NCBI RefSeq assembly: GCF_000262245.1
Contig: NZ_AJSX01000022.1
Coordinates: 1 to 64,000, forward strand
Direction: 5' to 3'
Length of the DNA: 64,000 bases
Source: Pasteurella bettyae CCUG 2042
GTDB lineage: Bacteria > Pseudomonadota > Gammaproteobacteria > Enterobacterales > Pasteurellaceae
Of this stretch, positions 50,470-60,474 are shown one piece after another. The notes beneath the pieces were generated by a model that worked only from the letters and a program-made list of their open reading frames with translations, ran no database searches and had not been told where the DNA came from. Every line of letters starts with the position of its first letter. Position 1 is the stretch's first letter. The translations under genes were made by a program, and so were the position numbers.

Positions 50470-51132
50470 TTATTCACTTTTTCCTAATGTATAGCCGACT
50501 CCATGCACTGTTCGAATAAAGCTTTTACCTAATTTTTGACGTAGATTATAAATATGCACTTCCAAAGCATTGCTGTTAACTTCGCCTTCCCAGCTATACA
50601 TTTTCTCTTCAATAAATGAACGAGAAAGCACTCGTTCTTTATTTAAAATAAATAACTCAAGTAATTTATATTCACGAGTCGTTAAAAAAACATCTTCTCC
50701 GTCTAATAACACTCGATGATTGGTTACATCAAATTTTATGGCTCCATGTTCAATAATTGGATTCGTTTGTCCATGATGACGACGAATCAATGCTTGCAAA
50801 CGAGCAATAACTTCTGAAAGTGCAAAAGGTTTACATAGATAATCATCTGCACCTTGTTGTAATCCTAGCACACGTTCGTCCAACGTATCACGAGCGGTCA
50901 ATACCAAAACTGGGCCATCAATATTACCTTGACGCCAACATGTTAAAATATCTAAACCATCCATACGAGGTAATGTTAAATCTAAGACTACAGCATCATA
51001 TGGCGCCGCATCAATGGCTTCAAAACCAGTTTTACCATCAGTAAACCAATCAACTAAAAAACCTGATTTAGTCAAACCAACTTTTATGCCATTACCAATT
51101 AATAAATCATCTTCTATTAAGAGTATTCTCAT
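50470..51132 (-). CDS. qseB: Response regulator QseB
   Basis: OmpR-type response regulator of 220 residues. Receiver: IEDD acidic pair, phospho-Asp in [38 protein letters not shown] with the Lys. C-terminal winged helix: [22 protein letters not shown] to [27 protein letters not shown] start at ATG 51132 (GAGGATAATG upstream); upstream ATG and TTG codons also exist. Co-transcribed with qseC (7 bases apart) and probably with ygiW through an attenuator-like hairpin. Confidence 0.95.
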   Translation of the reverse strand: MRILLIEDDLLIGNGIKVGLTKSGFLVDWFTDGKTGFEAIDAAPYDAVVLDLTLPRMDGLDILTCWRQGNIDGPVLVLTARDTLDERVLGLQQGADDYLCKPFALSEVIARLQALIRRHHGQTNPIIEHGAIKFDVTNHRVLLDGEDVFLTTREYKLLELFILNKERVLSRSFIEEKMYSWEGEVNSNALEVHIYNLRQKLGKSFIRTVHGVGYTLGKSE

Positions 51133-51156
51133 CATTATCCTCAAAATTATAGAAAT

Positions 51157-51244
51157 AAATATAGGGATACACTGCTGCTACTAAAATAACAAACAACATT
51201 ATTTAGTTCTGGGCAGACGAACGCAGCAGTGTATTCCTATATTT
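51157..51244 (-). promoter_or_regulatory. Attenuator-like long hairpin between ygiW and qseB
   Basis: Arms of 22 bases (51157-51178 and 51223-51244) pair with one mismatch around a 44-base loop; the arms share the core CACTGCTGC / GCAGCAGTG. On the minus strand the structure is followed by a T-rich stretch. It lies after ygiW and before qseB, so it can end most ygiW transcripts and limit qseBC. An attenuator at this junction has been described in Aggregatibacter. Confidence 0.75.
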
Positions 51245-51312
51245 ATTATTGTTTATTATAAAAATACATGTTTATATACAAAAAAAAGCGACATCCTGTC
51301 GCCATATATCAA

Positions 51313-51903
51313 TTATTGTACGGTTCTTTCAATATGAGAGGCTTTTTTATCCATATTGAAAGGAAGATTTATATGCTCTCCAAGAGGCTCAATTCGAATT
51401 GCTTCCACCTCAATTTTACCCCATGAAGTATCCACATCAGCAATTAATTTCACTTTATCTTGTGCGGTGAAAAGCCCTTTATTCCACGCTCGGCGATCAA
51501 TCCCTAAGGTAATTTCACCACTATCATCTCTAAATAAATAAGAACGACGCCCCACTTGTTTTACGATATAACCCTCTAACACAATAATTTGATCATCTTC
51601 CCATTTTGTCGCATTCGCAACCTTATTCACTCTATTTGATGCGACCAAACTGCCTTGTGGAGCAGGCATATAACCGCCAAACTCCATAGGTGTTAAATAC
51701 TCTTCTAACATTTTAGCATCCTCTTCTGATTGAGAATTAGGGGTTATTTGAGCATCTAATTCAAGCCTTGGCGGAATAATCGTTTTATTACCAACACTAC
51801 TGACAGAATCGCTAAATTCTTCTGTTTTGACAGGTTCAACATTAGCCAACACAGACCCTAAGCTTGATAGCAGTAGAATTATGACAAAATTTATCTTATT
51901 CAT
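51313..51903 (-). CDS. ygiW: YgiW/YdeI family periplasmic OB-fold stress protein
   Basis: Protein of 196 residues with a signal peptide (INFVIILLLSSLGSVLA-NV) and a C-terminal BOF domain: VLEGYIVKQVGRRSYLFRDDSGEITLGIDRRAWNK and DKVKLIADVDTSWGKIEVEA. A longer than usual N-terminal linker (about 60 residues, Pro/Glu/Ser-rich) precedes the domain, compared with about 130 residues in E. coli YgiW. Proteins of this family aid tolerance of peroxide and cationic peptides. First gene of ygiW-qseB-qseC. Confidence 0.9.
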   Translation of the reverse strand: MNKINFVIILLLSSLGSVLANVEPVKTEEFSDSVSSVGNKTIIPPRLELDAQITPNSQSEEDAKMLEEYLTPMEFGGYMPAPQGSLVASNRVNKVANATKWEDDQIIVLEGYIVKQVGRRSYLFRDDSGEITLGIDRRAWNKGLFTAQDKVKLIADVDTSWGKIEVEAIRIEPLGEHINLPFNMDKKASHIERTVQ

Positions 51904-52028
51904 AAATAATAATCTTCGTAATCAAGTGAAGACAATATACAACGAATTATAATGTATAATTTATGCATTGATATTGCAATGAAAATACTTTATAAGACAC
52001 AAATATCAGAAAAATTTCTATCTCAACA

Positions 52029-52056
52029 ACCGCACTTTTACATAATAAACTGCGGT
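52029..52056. terminator. Imperfect uptake-signal hairpin after the DUF1294 gene
   Basis: ACCGCACTT on one side and the variant AACTGCGGT on the other; the stem carries one C-C mismatch. It lies 18 bases past the DUF1294 stop on the minus strand. Confidence 0.45.
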
Positions 52057-52073
52057 TTAATTTAGAAAAATTA

Positions 52074-52358
52074 TTACGATGTCTTCATTCGCATAAAAAA
52101 TATGATCGGTAAAATAATTAAAAAAATGACCGCACTTATGATAACAGCAGCACGAAATTGCCAATGTTTGGTTTTATGGCGGAAATGTTCCATAGCAAGA
52201 TGAATACCAATAAATCCACCTAAAAAACACAATGTAAAAAAGACAGATTCTTCAATCCGCCATTCTTTGTTTTGTGCTCTTTGCTTATCTGCTCGCATCA
52301 AAAAATAAGCGGCGATATTCACCGCCGCTAAGTAGATAGTTAACGTCCAAATAAACAT
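52074..52358 (-). CDS. DUF1294 family membrane protein
   Basis: Small inner-membrane protein of 94 residues with three hydrophobic segments and the DUF1294 core MRADKQRAQNKEWRIEE then FFTLCFLGGFIGIHLAMEHF and RHKTKHWQFR. Function unknown. Its start overlaps the last base of glyA, so it is translated with it. An uptake signal core (52129-52137) is inside the gene. Confidence 0.88.
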   Translation of the reverse strand: MFIWTLTIYLAAVNIAAYFLMRADKQRAQNKEWRIEESVFFTLCFLGGFIGIHLAMEHFRHKTKHWQFRAAVIISAVIFLIILPIIFFMRMKTS

Positions 52359-53620
52359 TATTTAGCGTATACTGGCAAACGTTTACAGATAGCTAATACT
52401 TTTGCTTTGGTTGCTTCAATCACTTGTTGGTGATTGTCTTTACCCATACTATCTAATACATCACACATCCAACCTGCCAAATCCGCGGCATCATTTTGTT
52501 TAAAACCACGACGAGTAATAGAAGGTGAACCCACTCGAATACCAGAAGTAATAAAAGGTTTTTGTGGATCATTAGGAACAGAGTTTTTATTTACTGTGAT
52601 ATGCGCAGCACCTAATGCGGCATCAGCAGCTTTACCTGTTAAGCCTTGTTTAACAAAACTTACTAAGAATAAGTGATTCTCCGTGCCGTTGGATACAATT
52701 TCATAACCACGTTGTTTAAATACATCAACCATCGCTTTAGCATTTTGTAACACTTGTTTTTGATATTCCTTAAACGCAGGTTGTAATGCTTCTTTAAAAC
52801 ATACTGCTTTTGCAGCAATTACATGCATTAACGGACCACCTTGCCCTGCGGGGAAGACCGCACTTTGTAGTTTTTTATAAATTTCTTCATCTTTGGCTGA
52901 TGAAAGAATTAAACCACCACGAGGACCCGCTAAGGTTTTATGTGTGGTTGTTGTTACCACATGTGCATGAGGTAATGGATTTGGATAAATTCCTGCCGCA
53001 ATTAAACCTGCAACATGAGCCATATCAACAAATAAATAGGCGCCCACTTCATCGGCAATTGCACGCATTCTCGCCCAATCAACAACTTGAGAATAAGCTG
53101 AGAAACCTGCTACGATCATTTTAGGTTTCACATCTAACGCTTGTTGGCGTAAAGCATCATAATCAATCAGCCCATCTACGTTAATACCATATTGTTCAGC
53201 TTGATAAATTTTGCCAGAAAAACTGACTGATGCACCATGAGTCAAGTGACCGCCATGAGCAAGGCTCATACCTAAAATGGTATCACCTGGATTTAATAAT
53301 GCCATGTACACAGCCGCATTAGCTTGAGAACCAGAATGTGGTTGTACATTCGCATAATCAGCACCAAATAGTTCTTTTGCCCGATCAATAGCTAATTGTT
53401 CAACAATATCCACATATTCACAGCCACCGTAATAACGTTTACCAGGATAACCTTCAGCATATTTATTGGTTAATTGAGAACCTTGAGCTTCCATGACGGC
53501 TTTAGTCACATAATTTTCAGAAGCAATTAATTCAATATGATCTTCTTGGCGACGATTTTCATTTTGAATAGCGTCCCATAATACTGGATCCAATTCTGCA
53601 ATTGATTTATTTTCTAACAT
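52358..53620 (-). CDS. glyA: Serine hydroxymethyltransferase
   Basis: PLP enzyme of 420 residues that converts serine and tetrahydrofolate to glycine and methylene-THF. PLP lysine in [52 protein letters not shown] and [19 protein letters not shown] are invariant blocks. It supplies glycine and one-carbon units to the purine genes purD and purH just upstream on the same strand. AAGGAAAAGCCTA precedes the ATG. I saw no convincing PurR box upstream. Confidence 0.98.
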   Translation of the reverse strand: MLENKSIAELDPVLWDAIQNENRRQEDHIELIASENYVTKAVMEAQGSQLTNKYAEGYPGKRYYGGCEYVDIVEQLAIDRAKELFGADYANVQPHSGSQANAAVYMALLNPGDTILGMSLAHGGHLTHGASVSFSGKIYQAEQYGINVDGLIDYDALRQQALDVKPKMIVAGFSAYSQVVDWARMRAIADEVGAYLFVDMAHVAGLIAAGIYPNPLPHAHVVTTTTHKTLAGPRGGLILSSAKDEEIYKKLQSAVFPAGQGGPLMHVIAAKAVCFKEALQPAFKEYQKQVLQNAKAMVDVFKQRGYEIVSNGTENHLFLVSFVKQGLTGKAADAALGAAHITVNKNSVPNDPQKPFITSGIRVGSPSITRRGFKQNDAADLAGWMCDVLDSMGKDNHQQVIEATKAKVLAICKRLPVYAK

Positions 53621-53700
53621 TAGGCTTTTCCTTGTTGCTGGTGAAAAGTTTTACGAATTTGCTTAATACAATGATGTATTAATCTCTTTCGCATGTAACA

Positions 53701-54234
53701 TTAATCCATTCGGTAACATACATTACCAAATCGATGAGTATCAATTTTCTGCTCAAGTAACAGAAACTCACGATTATCAGCTGGACGCTTACCTCGTCCA
53801 ATAATCATTAAATCAATTAACTCACCTTCTGGTGTTGAAGGTGGTGATGAGTATAATTTGAATAATTTTTCTTCTGCTGATTTTAAATTTTTATCTTTAG
53901 CTAATAATGCGATAACTTTATCTGAATGTTTACGAGTCACTTTATTGGTTGGCATTCGATAAGTTAAGGCATTTCCATTTAACTGCCAGGTGCCTTTCTG
54001 CTCTACACCATATACGAAAACATTGTGATTAATCATCACTCCTTCATTAAATAATGAACCATCTTGATGTATGGTGAGATTATCAACCGTCACTAAATCC
54101 ATTTCTGGATATTGAGTGGTACAATTCCATTCGCCAAGCAGATCTTGTTTCGTCACAAATACATCCTGTTTATTTTGAGAAGCACAACCGACTAACAATA
54201 ATCCACATAAAGTAATTAATATTTTCTTTTGCAT
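53701..54234 (-). CDS. Putative lipoprotein of unknown function
   Basis: Protein of 177 residues, start at ATG 54234 behind AAGGAAAAGTGGCT. A lipobox (LLLVGCAS) near residue 18 predicts lipid anchoring. The mature part starts with a segment (LLGEWNCTTQYPEMDLVTVDNLTIHQDGSLFNEG) that resembles a small beta-barrel lipocalin-like fold; two Cys (one at each end, WNCTT and GNVCYRMD) may pair. No family recognised. Lies between purD and glyA. Confidence 0.75.
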   Translation of the reverse strand: MQKKILITLCGLLLVGCASQNKQDVFVTKQDLLGEWNCTTQYPEMDLVTVDNLTIHQDGSLFNEGVMINHNVFVYGVEQKGTWQLNGNALTYRMPTNKVTRKHSDKVIALLAKDKNLKSAEEKLFKLYSSPPSTPEGELIDLMIIGRGKRPADNREFLLLEQKIDTHRFGNVCYRMD

Positions 54235-54329
54235 AGCCACTTTTCCTTACATAATTTTTTACTTTTTTATCACAGGATATTGAAGGGATAAAGCACAAAA
54301 TACAATTTATCAAAATTTTTAGAAAAATA

Positions 54330-54370
54330 ACCGCACTTTGATGAGATAATTCTCAAATAAAAAGTGCGGT
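54330..54370 (-). terminator. Terminator of purD made of two facing uptake signals
   Basis: ACCGCACTT (54330-54338) and AAGTGCGGT (54362-54370) pair over at least 10 bases around a 23-base AT-rich loop. It lies 12 bases past the purD stop. Facing uptake-signal pairs acting as terminators are well known in this family. Confidence 0.8.
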
Positions 54371-54381
54371 TGCTTTTTCAA

Positions 54382-55671
54382 TTATTTTGATTGCTCACGA
54401 GAAACAGCACGATAACCAATATCTCGACGATAGAAACGACCTTTCCAGTTTACTTGTTCTGCTAATTTTAACGCTTTTTGTTGGGCGGCAAATACAGAAT
54501 CAGCCAATGCGGTGACACAAAGTACACGACCGCCATTGGTGACTAATTTTCCGTCTTTTTCAGCAACACCTGCCAAGAATACCTTTTCGTCACTGGTTGA
54601 TTGTGTCGGAAGCCCTTTGATTTCGTCAGCTTTACGATAATCCCCTGGATAACCTTCAGCGGCTAAGACTATACCTAATGCAGCTTGTTCTGACCATTCT
54701 GATTTCACTTGGTTTAACTCGCCTTTACAAGCTTTTAAACAAAGTTCTACTAAATCAGATTTCATACGCATCATAATAGGTTGGGTTTCAGGATCTCCAA
54801 AACGACAGTTAAATTCAATGACTTTAGGCTGACCATTTTTATCAATCATTAGGCCTGCATATAAAAAACCTTTATAAATATTATCTTCTGAAGCCATACC
54901 ATTTACGGTTGGATAAATAATTTGTTCCATAACTCGCTGATGAATTTCTTGAGTCACCACTGGTGCTGGAGAATAAGCACCCATACCGCCAGTATTCAGC
55001 CCTTTATCACCTTCACCTACACGTTTGTGATCTTGTGAAGTTGCCATAGGCTCAACATTCTTACCATCCACCATCACGATAAAACTAGCTTCTTCGCCAT
55101 CTAAAAATTCTTCAATAACCACTCGACTGCCTGCGTCACCAAAGGCATTACCTGAAAGCATATCACGCACTGCATCTTCAGCTTCTTGTAATGTCATTGC
55201 GACAATGACCCCTTTCCCAGCAGCTAAACCATCTGCTTTAATTACAATTGGTGCACCTTTCTCACGAAGATAAGCAAGCGCTGGCTCAACTTCTGTAAAA
55301 TTTTGATATTCTGCAGTTGGGATATTATGACGAGCTAAGAAATCTTTAGTAAAGGCTTTAGAACCTTCTAATTGTGCCGCCGATTGACGTGGTCCAAAAA
55401 TTGTTAACCCTGCTTTCTCAAATGCATCCACCACACCTACCACTAGTGGAGCTTCTGGGCCGACAATGGTTAACCCAATATTATTTTGTTGAGCAAATGC
55501 GACTAATTTTTCCACATCTGTGACCGCAATATTAACATTTTCAACATTTGCTTCATGAGCTGTACCAGCATTACCTGGTGCGACAAACACTTTATCAGCC
55601 AGTGGTGATTGTGCAGCCTTCCAAGCTAAAGCATGTTCACGACCACCGTTACCAATAATTAAAATATTCAT
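54382..55671 (-). CDS. purD: Phosphoribosylamine-glycine ligase
   Basis: ATP-grasp enzyme of 429 residues joining glycine to phosphoribosylamine in purine synthesis. N-terminal LIIGNGGREHALAWKAAQ, ATP-grasp part IVIKADGLAAGKGV and GVLYAGLM-like FLYAGLMIDK, metal site VIEFNCRFGDPETQ. Same strand as purH, 184 bases apart, and upstream of the lipoprotein and glyA. The gap carries no obvious promoter; co-transcription with purH from the PurR-controlled promoter is likely. Confidence 0.98.
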   Translation of the reverse strand: MNILIIGNGGREHALAWKAAQSPLADKVFVAPGNAGTAHEANVENVNIAVTDVEKLVAFAQQNNIGLTIVGPEAPLVVGVVDAFEKAGLTIFGPRQSAAQLEGSKAFTKDFLARHNIPTAEYQNFTEVEPALAYLREKGAPIVIKADGLAAGKGVIVAMTLQEAEDAVRDMLSGNAFGDAGSRVVIEEFLDGEEASFIVMVDGKNVEPMATSQDHKRVGEGDKGLNTGGMGAYSPAPVVTQEIHQRVMEQIIYPTVNGMASEDNIYKGFLYAGLMIDKNGQPKVIEFNCRFGDPETQPIMMRMKSDLVELCLKACKGELNQVKSEWSEQAALGIVLAAEGYPGDYRKADEIKGLPTQSTSDEKVFLAGVAEKDGKLVTNGGRVLCVTALADSVFAAQQKALKLAEQVNWKGRFYRRDIGYRAVSREQSK

Positions 55672-55855
55672 TTATTACCCTATCAATGTTGTTAGATTCA
55701 ATCTTATAGCGTTCTCTTCTTTGCCATCTAAAAAGGTTAAAATTATAGGAAAATTTATTGTCTTTTTAACTAGTTAACCACAAAATAGTACTTATAAATT
55801 TTCCATAAAAATTAAAGTTTTTCAATAAGCAAGGCAAAGTCTGAATACCTTTCGG

Positions 55856-57454
55856 TTAATGACGAAAATGTCTCATTTTAGTGAGAACCATCACCATATT
55901 ATGTTCATCCGCTGCATCAATAACTTCTTGATCACGCATTGATCCACCTGGATGAATAACACATTCAATTCCCACTTCTGCTGCAGAATCAATACCATCA
56001 CGGAATGGGAAAAATGCATCTGATGCCATAACGCATCCTTTAACCTCTAAACCTTCATCTAACGCTTTAATTCCCGCAATTTTTGCTGAATATACTCGGC
56101 TCATTTGTCCTGCGCCAATACCAATGGTTTGGTTATTTTTGGCATACACGATAGCATTTGATTTCACAAATTTTGCGACTTTCCAGCAAAATAGCATATC
56201 TTCTAATTCTTGTTTAGTTGGTTTACGTTTGCTGACCACTTCTAAATCGTCAATAGTCACTGTGCCTAGGTCGGCATCTTGAACTAACAAACCACCATTT
56301 ACTCGTTTCACATCTAAACGAGCTTGAGGTTTCGTTAATGCACCACATGCTAATACACGAACATTTTTCTTACGTTTTACGACTTCTAAAGCTTCTGCTG
56401 AAACAGTTGGTGCAATAATCACTTCTACAAATTGACGTTCAACAATAGCTAATGCCGTTGCTTCATCTAATTCACGATTAAATGCGATAATTCCCCCAAA
56501 GGCAGATGTTGGGTCTGTTTGATATGCTCGATTATAAGCTTCTAACACATTTTTACCTAAAGCAACACCACAAGGATTAGCATGTTTCACAATAACACAA
56601 GCAGGTTCATCAAATGATTTTACACATTCAAGAGCCGCATCTGTATCTGCAATGTTATTATAAGAAAGTGCTTTACCCTGTAATTGTTTCGCCGTTGAAA
56701 CTGATGCTTCTTTCACTTCTTTTTCTACATAGAATGCTGCATTTTGATGGCTATTCTCACCATAACGCATCGTTTGCTTACGAATGAAATTTAAATTTAA
56801 TGTACGTGGGAATTGACCACATTTAGCTTCTTTATCTTCTTCATCAGCAGTAAAATAAGGTTTTACTAATTGACCAAAATAGTTTGCAATCATTGAATCG
56901 TATTGTGCGGTATGTTCAAAGGCACGGATAGCTAAATCAAAACGAGTTTCTAAAGTTAAACTATTTTGATGTTGATCCATTTCTGCAAGTACTGCATTAA
57001 AATCAGAATTATTGACAACGATAACAACATCTTTATGGTTTTTAGCTGCGGAACGAACCATTGTTGGACCACCAATATCAATATTCTCAATAGCATCTTC
57101 TAATGTACAATGAGGTTTTGCTACTGTTTGTGCAAATGGATAAAGGTTTACCACAACCATGTCAATACCATCAATACCATGTTTTTGCATGATTTCATCA
57201 TCTGTGCCACGACGTCCTAAAATGCCGCCATGTACTTTCGGATGTAATGTTTTCACACGACCATCCATCATTTCAGGAAAGCCTGTGTAATCGGAAACTT
57301 GAGTGACAGGCAATCCGCTATCAGCAAGTAATTTTGCGGTTCCCCCTGTTGAAAGTAATTTAACACCACGTTTAACTAAACCTTGGGCGAACTCTACAAT
57401 CCCAGTTTTATCTGAAACACTTAATAAAGCCTGGCGAATAGGACGAATTGACAT
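55856..57454 (-). CDS. purH: Bifunctional AICAR formyltransferase/IMP cyclohydrolase
   Basis: Protein of 532 residues catalysing the last two steps to IMP. Start at ATG 57454 ([20 protein letters not shown]), with TTTGAGGAATAAATTC upstream; a longer frame exists to 57499 but runs toward the operator. IMP cyclohydrolase domain first ([27 protein letters not shown]), formyltransferase domain second ([46 protein letters not shown]). PurR box 47 bases before the start. Confidence 0.98.
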   Translation of the reverse strand: MSIRPIRQALLSVSDKTGIVEFAQGLVKRGVKLLSTGGTAKLLADSGLPVTQVSDYTGFPEMMDGRVKTLHPKVHGGILGRRGTDDEIMQKHGIDGIDMVVVNLYPFAQTVAKPHCTLEDAIENIDIGGPTMVRSAAKNHKDVVIVVNNSDFNAVLAEMDQHQNSLTLETRFDLAIRAFEHTAQYDSMIANYFGQLVKPYFTADEEDKEAKCGQFPRTLNLNFIRKQTMRYGENSHQNAAFYVEKEVKEASVSTAKQLQGKALSYNNIADTDAALECVKSFDEPACVIVKHANPCGVALGKNVLEAYNRAYQTDPTSAFGGIIAFNRELDEATALAIVERQFVEVIIAPTVSAEALEVVKRKKNVRVLACGALTKPQARLDVKRVNGGLLVQDADLGTVTIDDLEVVSKRKPTKQELEDMLFCWKVAKFVKSNAIVYAKNNQTIGIGAGQMSRVYSAKIAGIKALDEGLEVKGCVMASDAFFPFRDGIDSAAEVGIECVIHPGGSMRDQEVIDAADEHNMVMVLTKMRHFRH

Positions 57455-57500
57455 GAATTTATTCCTCAAATTGAAGCAAATGAAAACGGTAAATATCATA

Positions 57501-57516
57501 ACGCAAACGTTTGCTT
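57501..57516. promoter_or_regulatory. PurR operator of purHD
   Basis: ACGCAAACGTTTGCTT has the perfect 12-base core shared with the codBA operator. TATGAT lies just downstream on the minus strand as a -10 candidate. Confidence 0.9.
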
Positions 57517-57644
57517 TTTTAAAGAGATATTCTAAAATTTCCTATCATTTTGATAAAATTTAGCCTAAATGAGGTAGCAGATAGACCAAAATCAATAAAT
57601 TTTTTATCTAATTAATCTGTTAAAAAATATGAAAAATAAGAAAT

Positions 57645-57706
57645 AAAAAAGCCTGCAATTTTTGCAGGCAAATTTGTAAGGAAATTTAGATTTGCAATAT
57701 AGGGGT
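57645..57706 (-). ncRNA. Candidate small RNA between dsbD and purH
   Basis: A minus-strand terminator (GCCTGCAA-AAATTGCAGGC, 57669-57651, then six T) is preceded 40-50 bases upstream by a perfect TATAAT (57717-57712). Together they predict a transcript of about 60 bases. No protein gene lies inside. The -35 region is poor. dsbD ends nearly 400 bases before the terminator and has its own weak hairpin, so this is not simply its terminator. Contains a C-rich start (CCCCTATATTGC) and TTTCCTTAC that could pair with Shine-Dalgarno sequences. The rest of the 610-base gap (57517-58064) shows only AT-rich DNA. Confidence 0.5.
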
Positions 57707-58064
57707 TCTATATTATATCTAAGTATTGCTAAGATAAGGGGAATCTCAACAACTTGATCAAGTCTACTTGAAGTTTTTTTTGATAACAATCATCAAAAAG
57801 AGAAAAACACTTTTTACTTTTAGTTAATAATTCAATTTATTTACTTTTTCTTTCTTAAAATTATTTATCAAATATTCACAGACACCCTATATAACAAAAG
57901 GATTTATCAGATCTAAAACTCCCTTCATATACCATCTTGATTCTATTCAAAAATTTCCTCTAGATTAAAAAAATAATATTAAATTTTTTTAATTTAATTT
58001 TTATGGACAAGGAATTTTATCATTTTTAATCATAAAAATAATTGACTCTTTTTTAAGAGACTCA

Positions 58065-59759
58065 TTATTCATTATGCGATCTACTCATTAAATGTGGTTT
58101 TAATACTTTTAAAAATGATTCCGCATCCATAAATCCAGTGATTCTTGAATTCTCAATTTCCTGCGCATTTTGATCAAAGAAAATAATAGTCGGCAAACCG
58201 AGTACATTTAGTTTTTTCATTAATTGAATATTTTCAGAACTATTTTCTGTCATATCGGCTTGTAACAATAAGATATTTTCGAAATTTTGCTGAACACGAG
58301 GATCAGAGAATGTATATTTTTCAAACTCTTTACAAGCGACACACCAATCTGCATACAAATCTAACATTGCAATAGACTTTGGATTAGCTTTTAAAAGCTG
58401 TTGCAATTCATCGTAACTGCTGACAACTTGAAAGCTTGTCGTGGATAAAATTTTTTGTTTTCCTACCGCACTATTATCTGTGAAAGGGAAATGAGAAAAC
58501 TGGTTAACACTAAAGAAAATGATGAATGTGACTAATAAACCAACCCAATACCGTTTAGAAGATACCCAACAACAAAATGCGATTAGCCAAATTACAATAA
58601 TAGTTGCTTCCCAATTTGGAAATACACGAATGAGTAAAAAAACGGGTAAAAGTAATAAGACGAAACCAAATAGCTCTTTAATGATAATCATCCAACTTCC
58701 TGATTTAGGTAGTATTTTATTGCCGAATACCGTGATTAACATTAAAGGCAATCCCATGCCTAATGCAAGAAGATATAAGGTAATGCCACCGGTTAAAAGA
58801 TCTCCGCTTTGAGCAACATAAAGCAATACTCCAGATAATGGTGCTGTAGTGCAAGGAGATGCCACTAAGCCAGAAATCATCCCCATAATAAATACACCAC
58901 TGAATACTCCGCCTTTTTGTTTTTGACTAAGTAAGGTTAACTTGGTTTGCCAAGCAACAGGCAACTGTAATTCAAAAAGGCCAAACATTGAAAGAGATAA
59001 AATAATAAAAAGGATCGATAATCCTATTAGCACATAAGGACTTTGTAATGCAACTTGGAAAGGGAGTCCAATCAGCGCAACAATTAACCCTAACAATGTA
59101 TAAGTTAATGCCATGCCTTGTACATAAACAAAACTTAAAAATAATGCTTTTGAAGTAGATGGACGTTGACCATGTCCAATAACAATCGCAGATAGCAGAG
59201 GTAACATAGGTAAAACACAAGGTGTAAATGCTAAACCTAGTCCCAGAATAAAGAACCAAAATATGGAATATTTACTATTAGAAAGCTGTTGAGCGAGATG
59301 ATCCTGCTCTGATAGAGTTTGTTCTTCTGAGGATATTTGCTTTGAAAGTACATCTTTAATATTAACCAGCTTTGTTTCTGGAGGATAGCAAAAACCTTCC
59401 GTACATCCTTGATAAGAAATAGATAATTGGCTGTCATTAGGTATATCCTTAATAGGTACAGCCAATGTAAGATGATGAGTAAAAATTTCTACTTCACCAA
59501 AAAACTCATCTTTATGCGATTCTCCTGCTGGAAATACAATTCCTTTCACTGGCATATTTGCAATTTCAACATGAATTTCTTTTTTATATAAATAATAGCC
59601 ATCGGCAATTTGCCAATGCAAATTCACCTGCTGTTGATTTTGTTCAGCAGAAAAAATAAATGCCTCATCTACTTTTAACGGGGCATGTTTATCAAATAAT
59701 CCAGCTTTTGCAGTAATTGCGACAAAAAATAATGTCAATAAAAGTAAAAAATGTTTCAT
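58065..59759 (-). CDS. dsbD: Thiol:disulfide interchange protein DsbD
   Basis: Inner-membrane protein of 564 residues that passes electrons from thioredoxin to the periplasm. Signal peptide (ending AKA-GL), N-terminal domain with CTEGFCYPP, eight-segment core with FTPCVLPMLPL and SPCTTAPLSG, and C-terminal thioredoxin domain with YADWCVACKEFE. All six catalytic Cys are present, so it should be functional. Next to purHD-glyA as in H. influenzae. Probably monocistronic. Confidence 0.97.
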   Translation of the reverse strand: MKHFLLLLTLFFVAITAKAGLFDKHAPLKVDEAFIFSAEQNQQQVNLHWQIADGYYLYKKEIHVEIANMPVKGIVFPAGESHKDEFFGEVEIFTHHLTLAVPIKDIPNDSQLSISYQGCTEGFCYPPETKLVNIKDVLSKQISSEEQTLSEQDHLAQQLSNSKYSIFWFFILGLGLAFTPCVLPMLPLLSAIVIGHGQRPSTSKALFLSFVYVQGMALTYTLLGLIVALIGLPFQVALQSPYVLIGLSILFIILSLSMFGLFELQLPVAWQTKLTLLSQKQKGGVFSGVFIMGMISGLVASPCTTAPLSGVLLYVAQSGDLLTGGITLYLLALGMGLPLMLITVFGNKILPKSGSWMIIIKELFGFVLLLLPVFLLIRVFPNWEATIIVIWLIAFCCWVSSKRYWVGLLVTFIIFFSVNQFSHFPFTDNSAVGKQKILSTTSFQVVSSYDELQQLLKANPKSIAMLDLYADWCVACKEFEKYTFSDPRVQQNFENILLLQADMTENSSENIQLMKKLNVLGLPTIIFFDQNAQEIENSRITGFMDAESFLKVLKPHLMSRSHNE

Positions 59760-59952
59760 CTAGTCATATATAAAATAAAGCAGAATAATGGACAGTGTAT
59801 CATAATATGACGGAGATTTAGTATAAAATCATTTATATTCTAGTTGATCAAAAAACTTATTTTAATAAAAAAAATAAGTTTGACTTTAGATATTTTTTAT
59901 GTAGTATACGCATTACATTTTTTTAAAATTATTTAAAATAAAAGGAAAATTT

Positions 59953-60219
59953 ATGAAGAAAGGTATTCATCCAGACAATTATCGCACTGTCTTATTTTTC
60001 GATAGTAATGCAAAAAAAGGGTTCTTAATTCATTCTTGTGCTAGAACAACTGCAACCATGAAATGGGAAGATGGAAAAGAATATCCTGTATTTATGTGCG
60101 ATACATCTTCTGCCTCTCATCCATTTTATACAGGAAAAACTCGCCAAGTTGGTAATGAAGGTCGTGCGAGTGAATTTAATAATCGTTATGGTAAATTTGG
60201 TTCCTTAAGAAGCAAATAA
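59953..60219 (+). CDS. rpmE2: Ribosomal protein L31 type B (zinc-free paralogue)
   Basis: Alternative bL31 of 88 residues (YkgM type). It starts [19 protein letters not shown] and lacks the CxxC zinc pair of ordinary L31; only single Cys remain. Under zinc shortage these forms replace the zinc-binding protein and free zinc, usually under Zur control. AAAAGGAAAATTT precedes the ATG. L36 type B follows 39 bases later. Confidence 0.96.
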   Translation: MKKGIHPDNYRTVLFFDSNAKKGFLIHSCARTTATMKWEDGKEYPVFMCDTSSASHPFYTGKTRQVGNEGRASEFNNRYGKFGSLRSK

Positions 60220-60258
60220 TTATCTTATAAGAAATTTATAAAAATTAAGGGGTTTAAT

Positions 60259-60399
60259 ATGCAAGTACTTGCTTCTCTCAAAAGTGCAAAAACACGTCAT
60301 CCAGGTTGCAAAATAGTAAGACGTCATGGCGTAGTTTACGTCATCAATAAGGAAAATCCACGTTTTAAAGCTCGTCAAGGCGGAAAGAAAAAGCGTTAA
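60259..60399 (+). CDS. rpmJ2: Ribosomal protein L36 type B (zinc-free paralogue)
   Basis: Alternative bL36 of 46 residues (YkgO type): [20 protein letters not shown] then [20 protein letters not shown] and GGKKKR. Ordinary L36 has a CCHC zinc site; here only one Cys (residue 17) remains, so it is a zinc-free form. Too short for usual gene finders. TTAAGGGGTTTAAT gives the ribosome site. Partner of rpmE2 in a two-gene zinc-starvation unit. Confidence 0.95.
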   Translation: MQVLASLKSAKTRHPGCKIVRRHGVVYVINKENPRFKARQGGKKKR

Positions 60400-60474
60400 T
60401 TGATAACCTATTCCTATTTTATTCCACAAAAAATTTTCAACCTTTTGCGAGTAAAGTTATCAATAATCAATAAA

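Noticed and set aside
52372-52386. PurR-like GCAAACGTTTAC near the end of glyA
   Set aside because: It encodes the conserved C-terminal residues KRLPVY of GlyA, is one base off at a key position, and would lie far from any promoter.
53621-53700. PurR box before glyA
   Set aside because: AAGCAAATTCGTAAAA matches only the first half of the motif.
57604-57789. 61-codon minus-strand frame upstream of purH
   Set aside because: Ordinary AT-rich composition, no ribosome site, and it runs through the terminator of the candidate small RNA.
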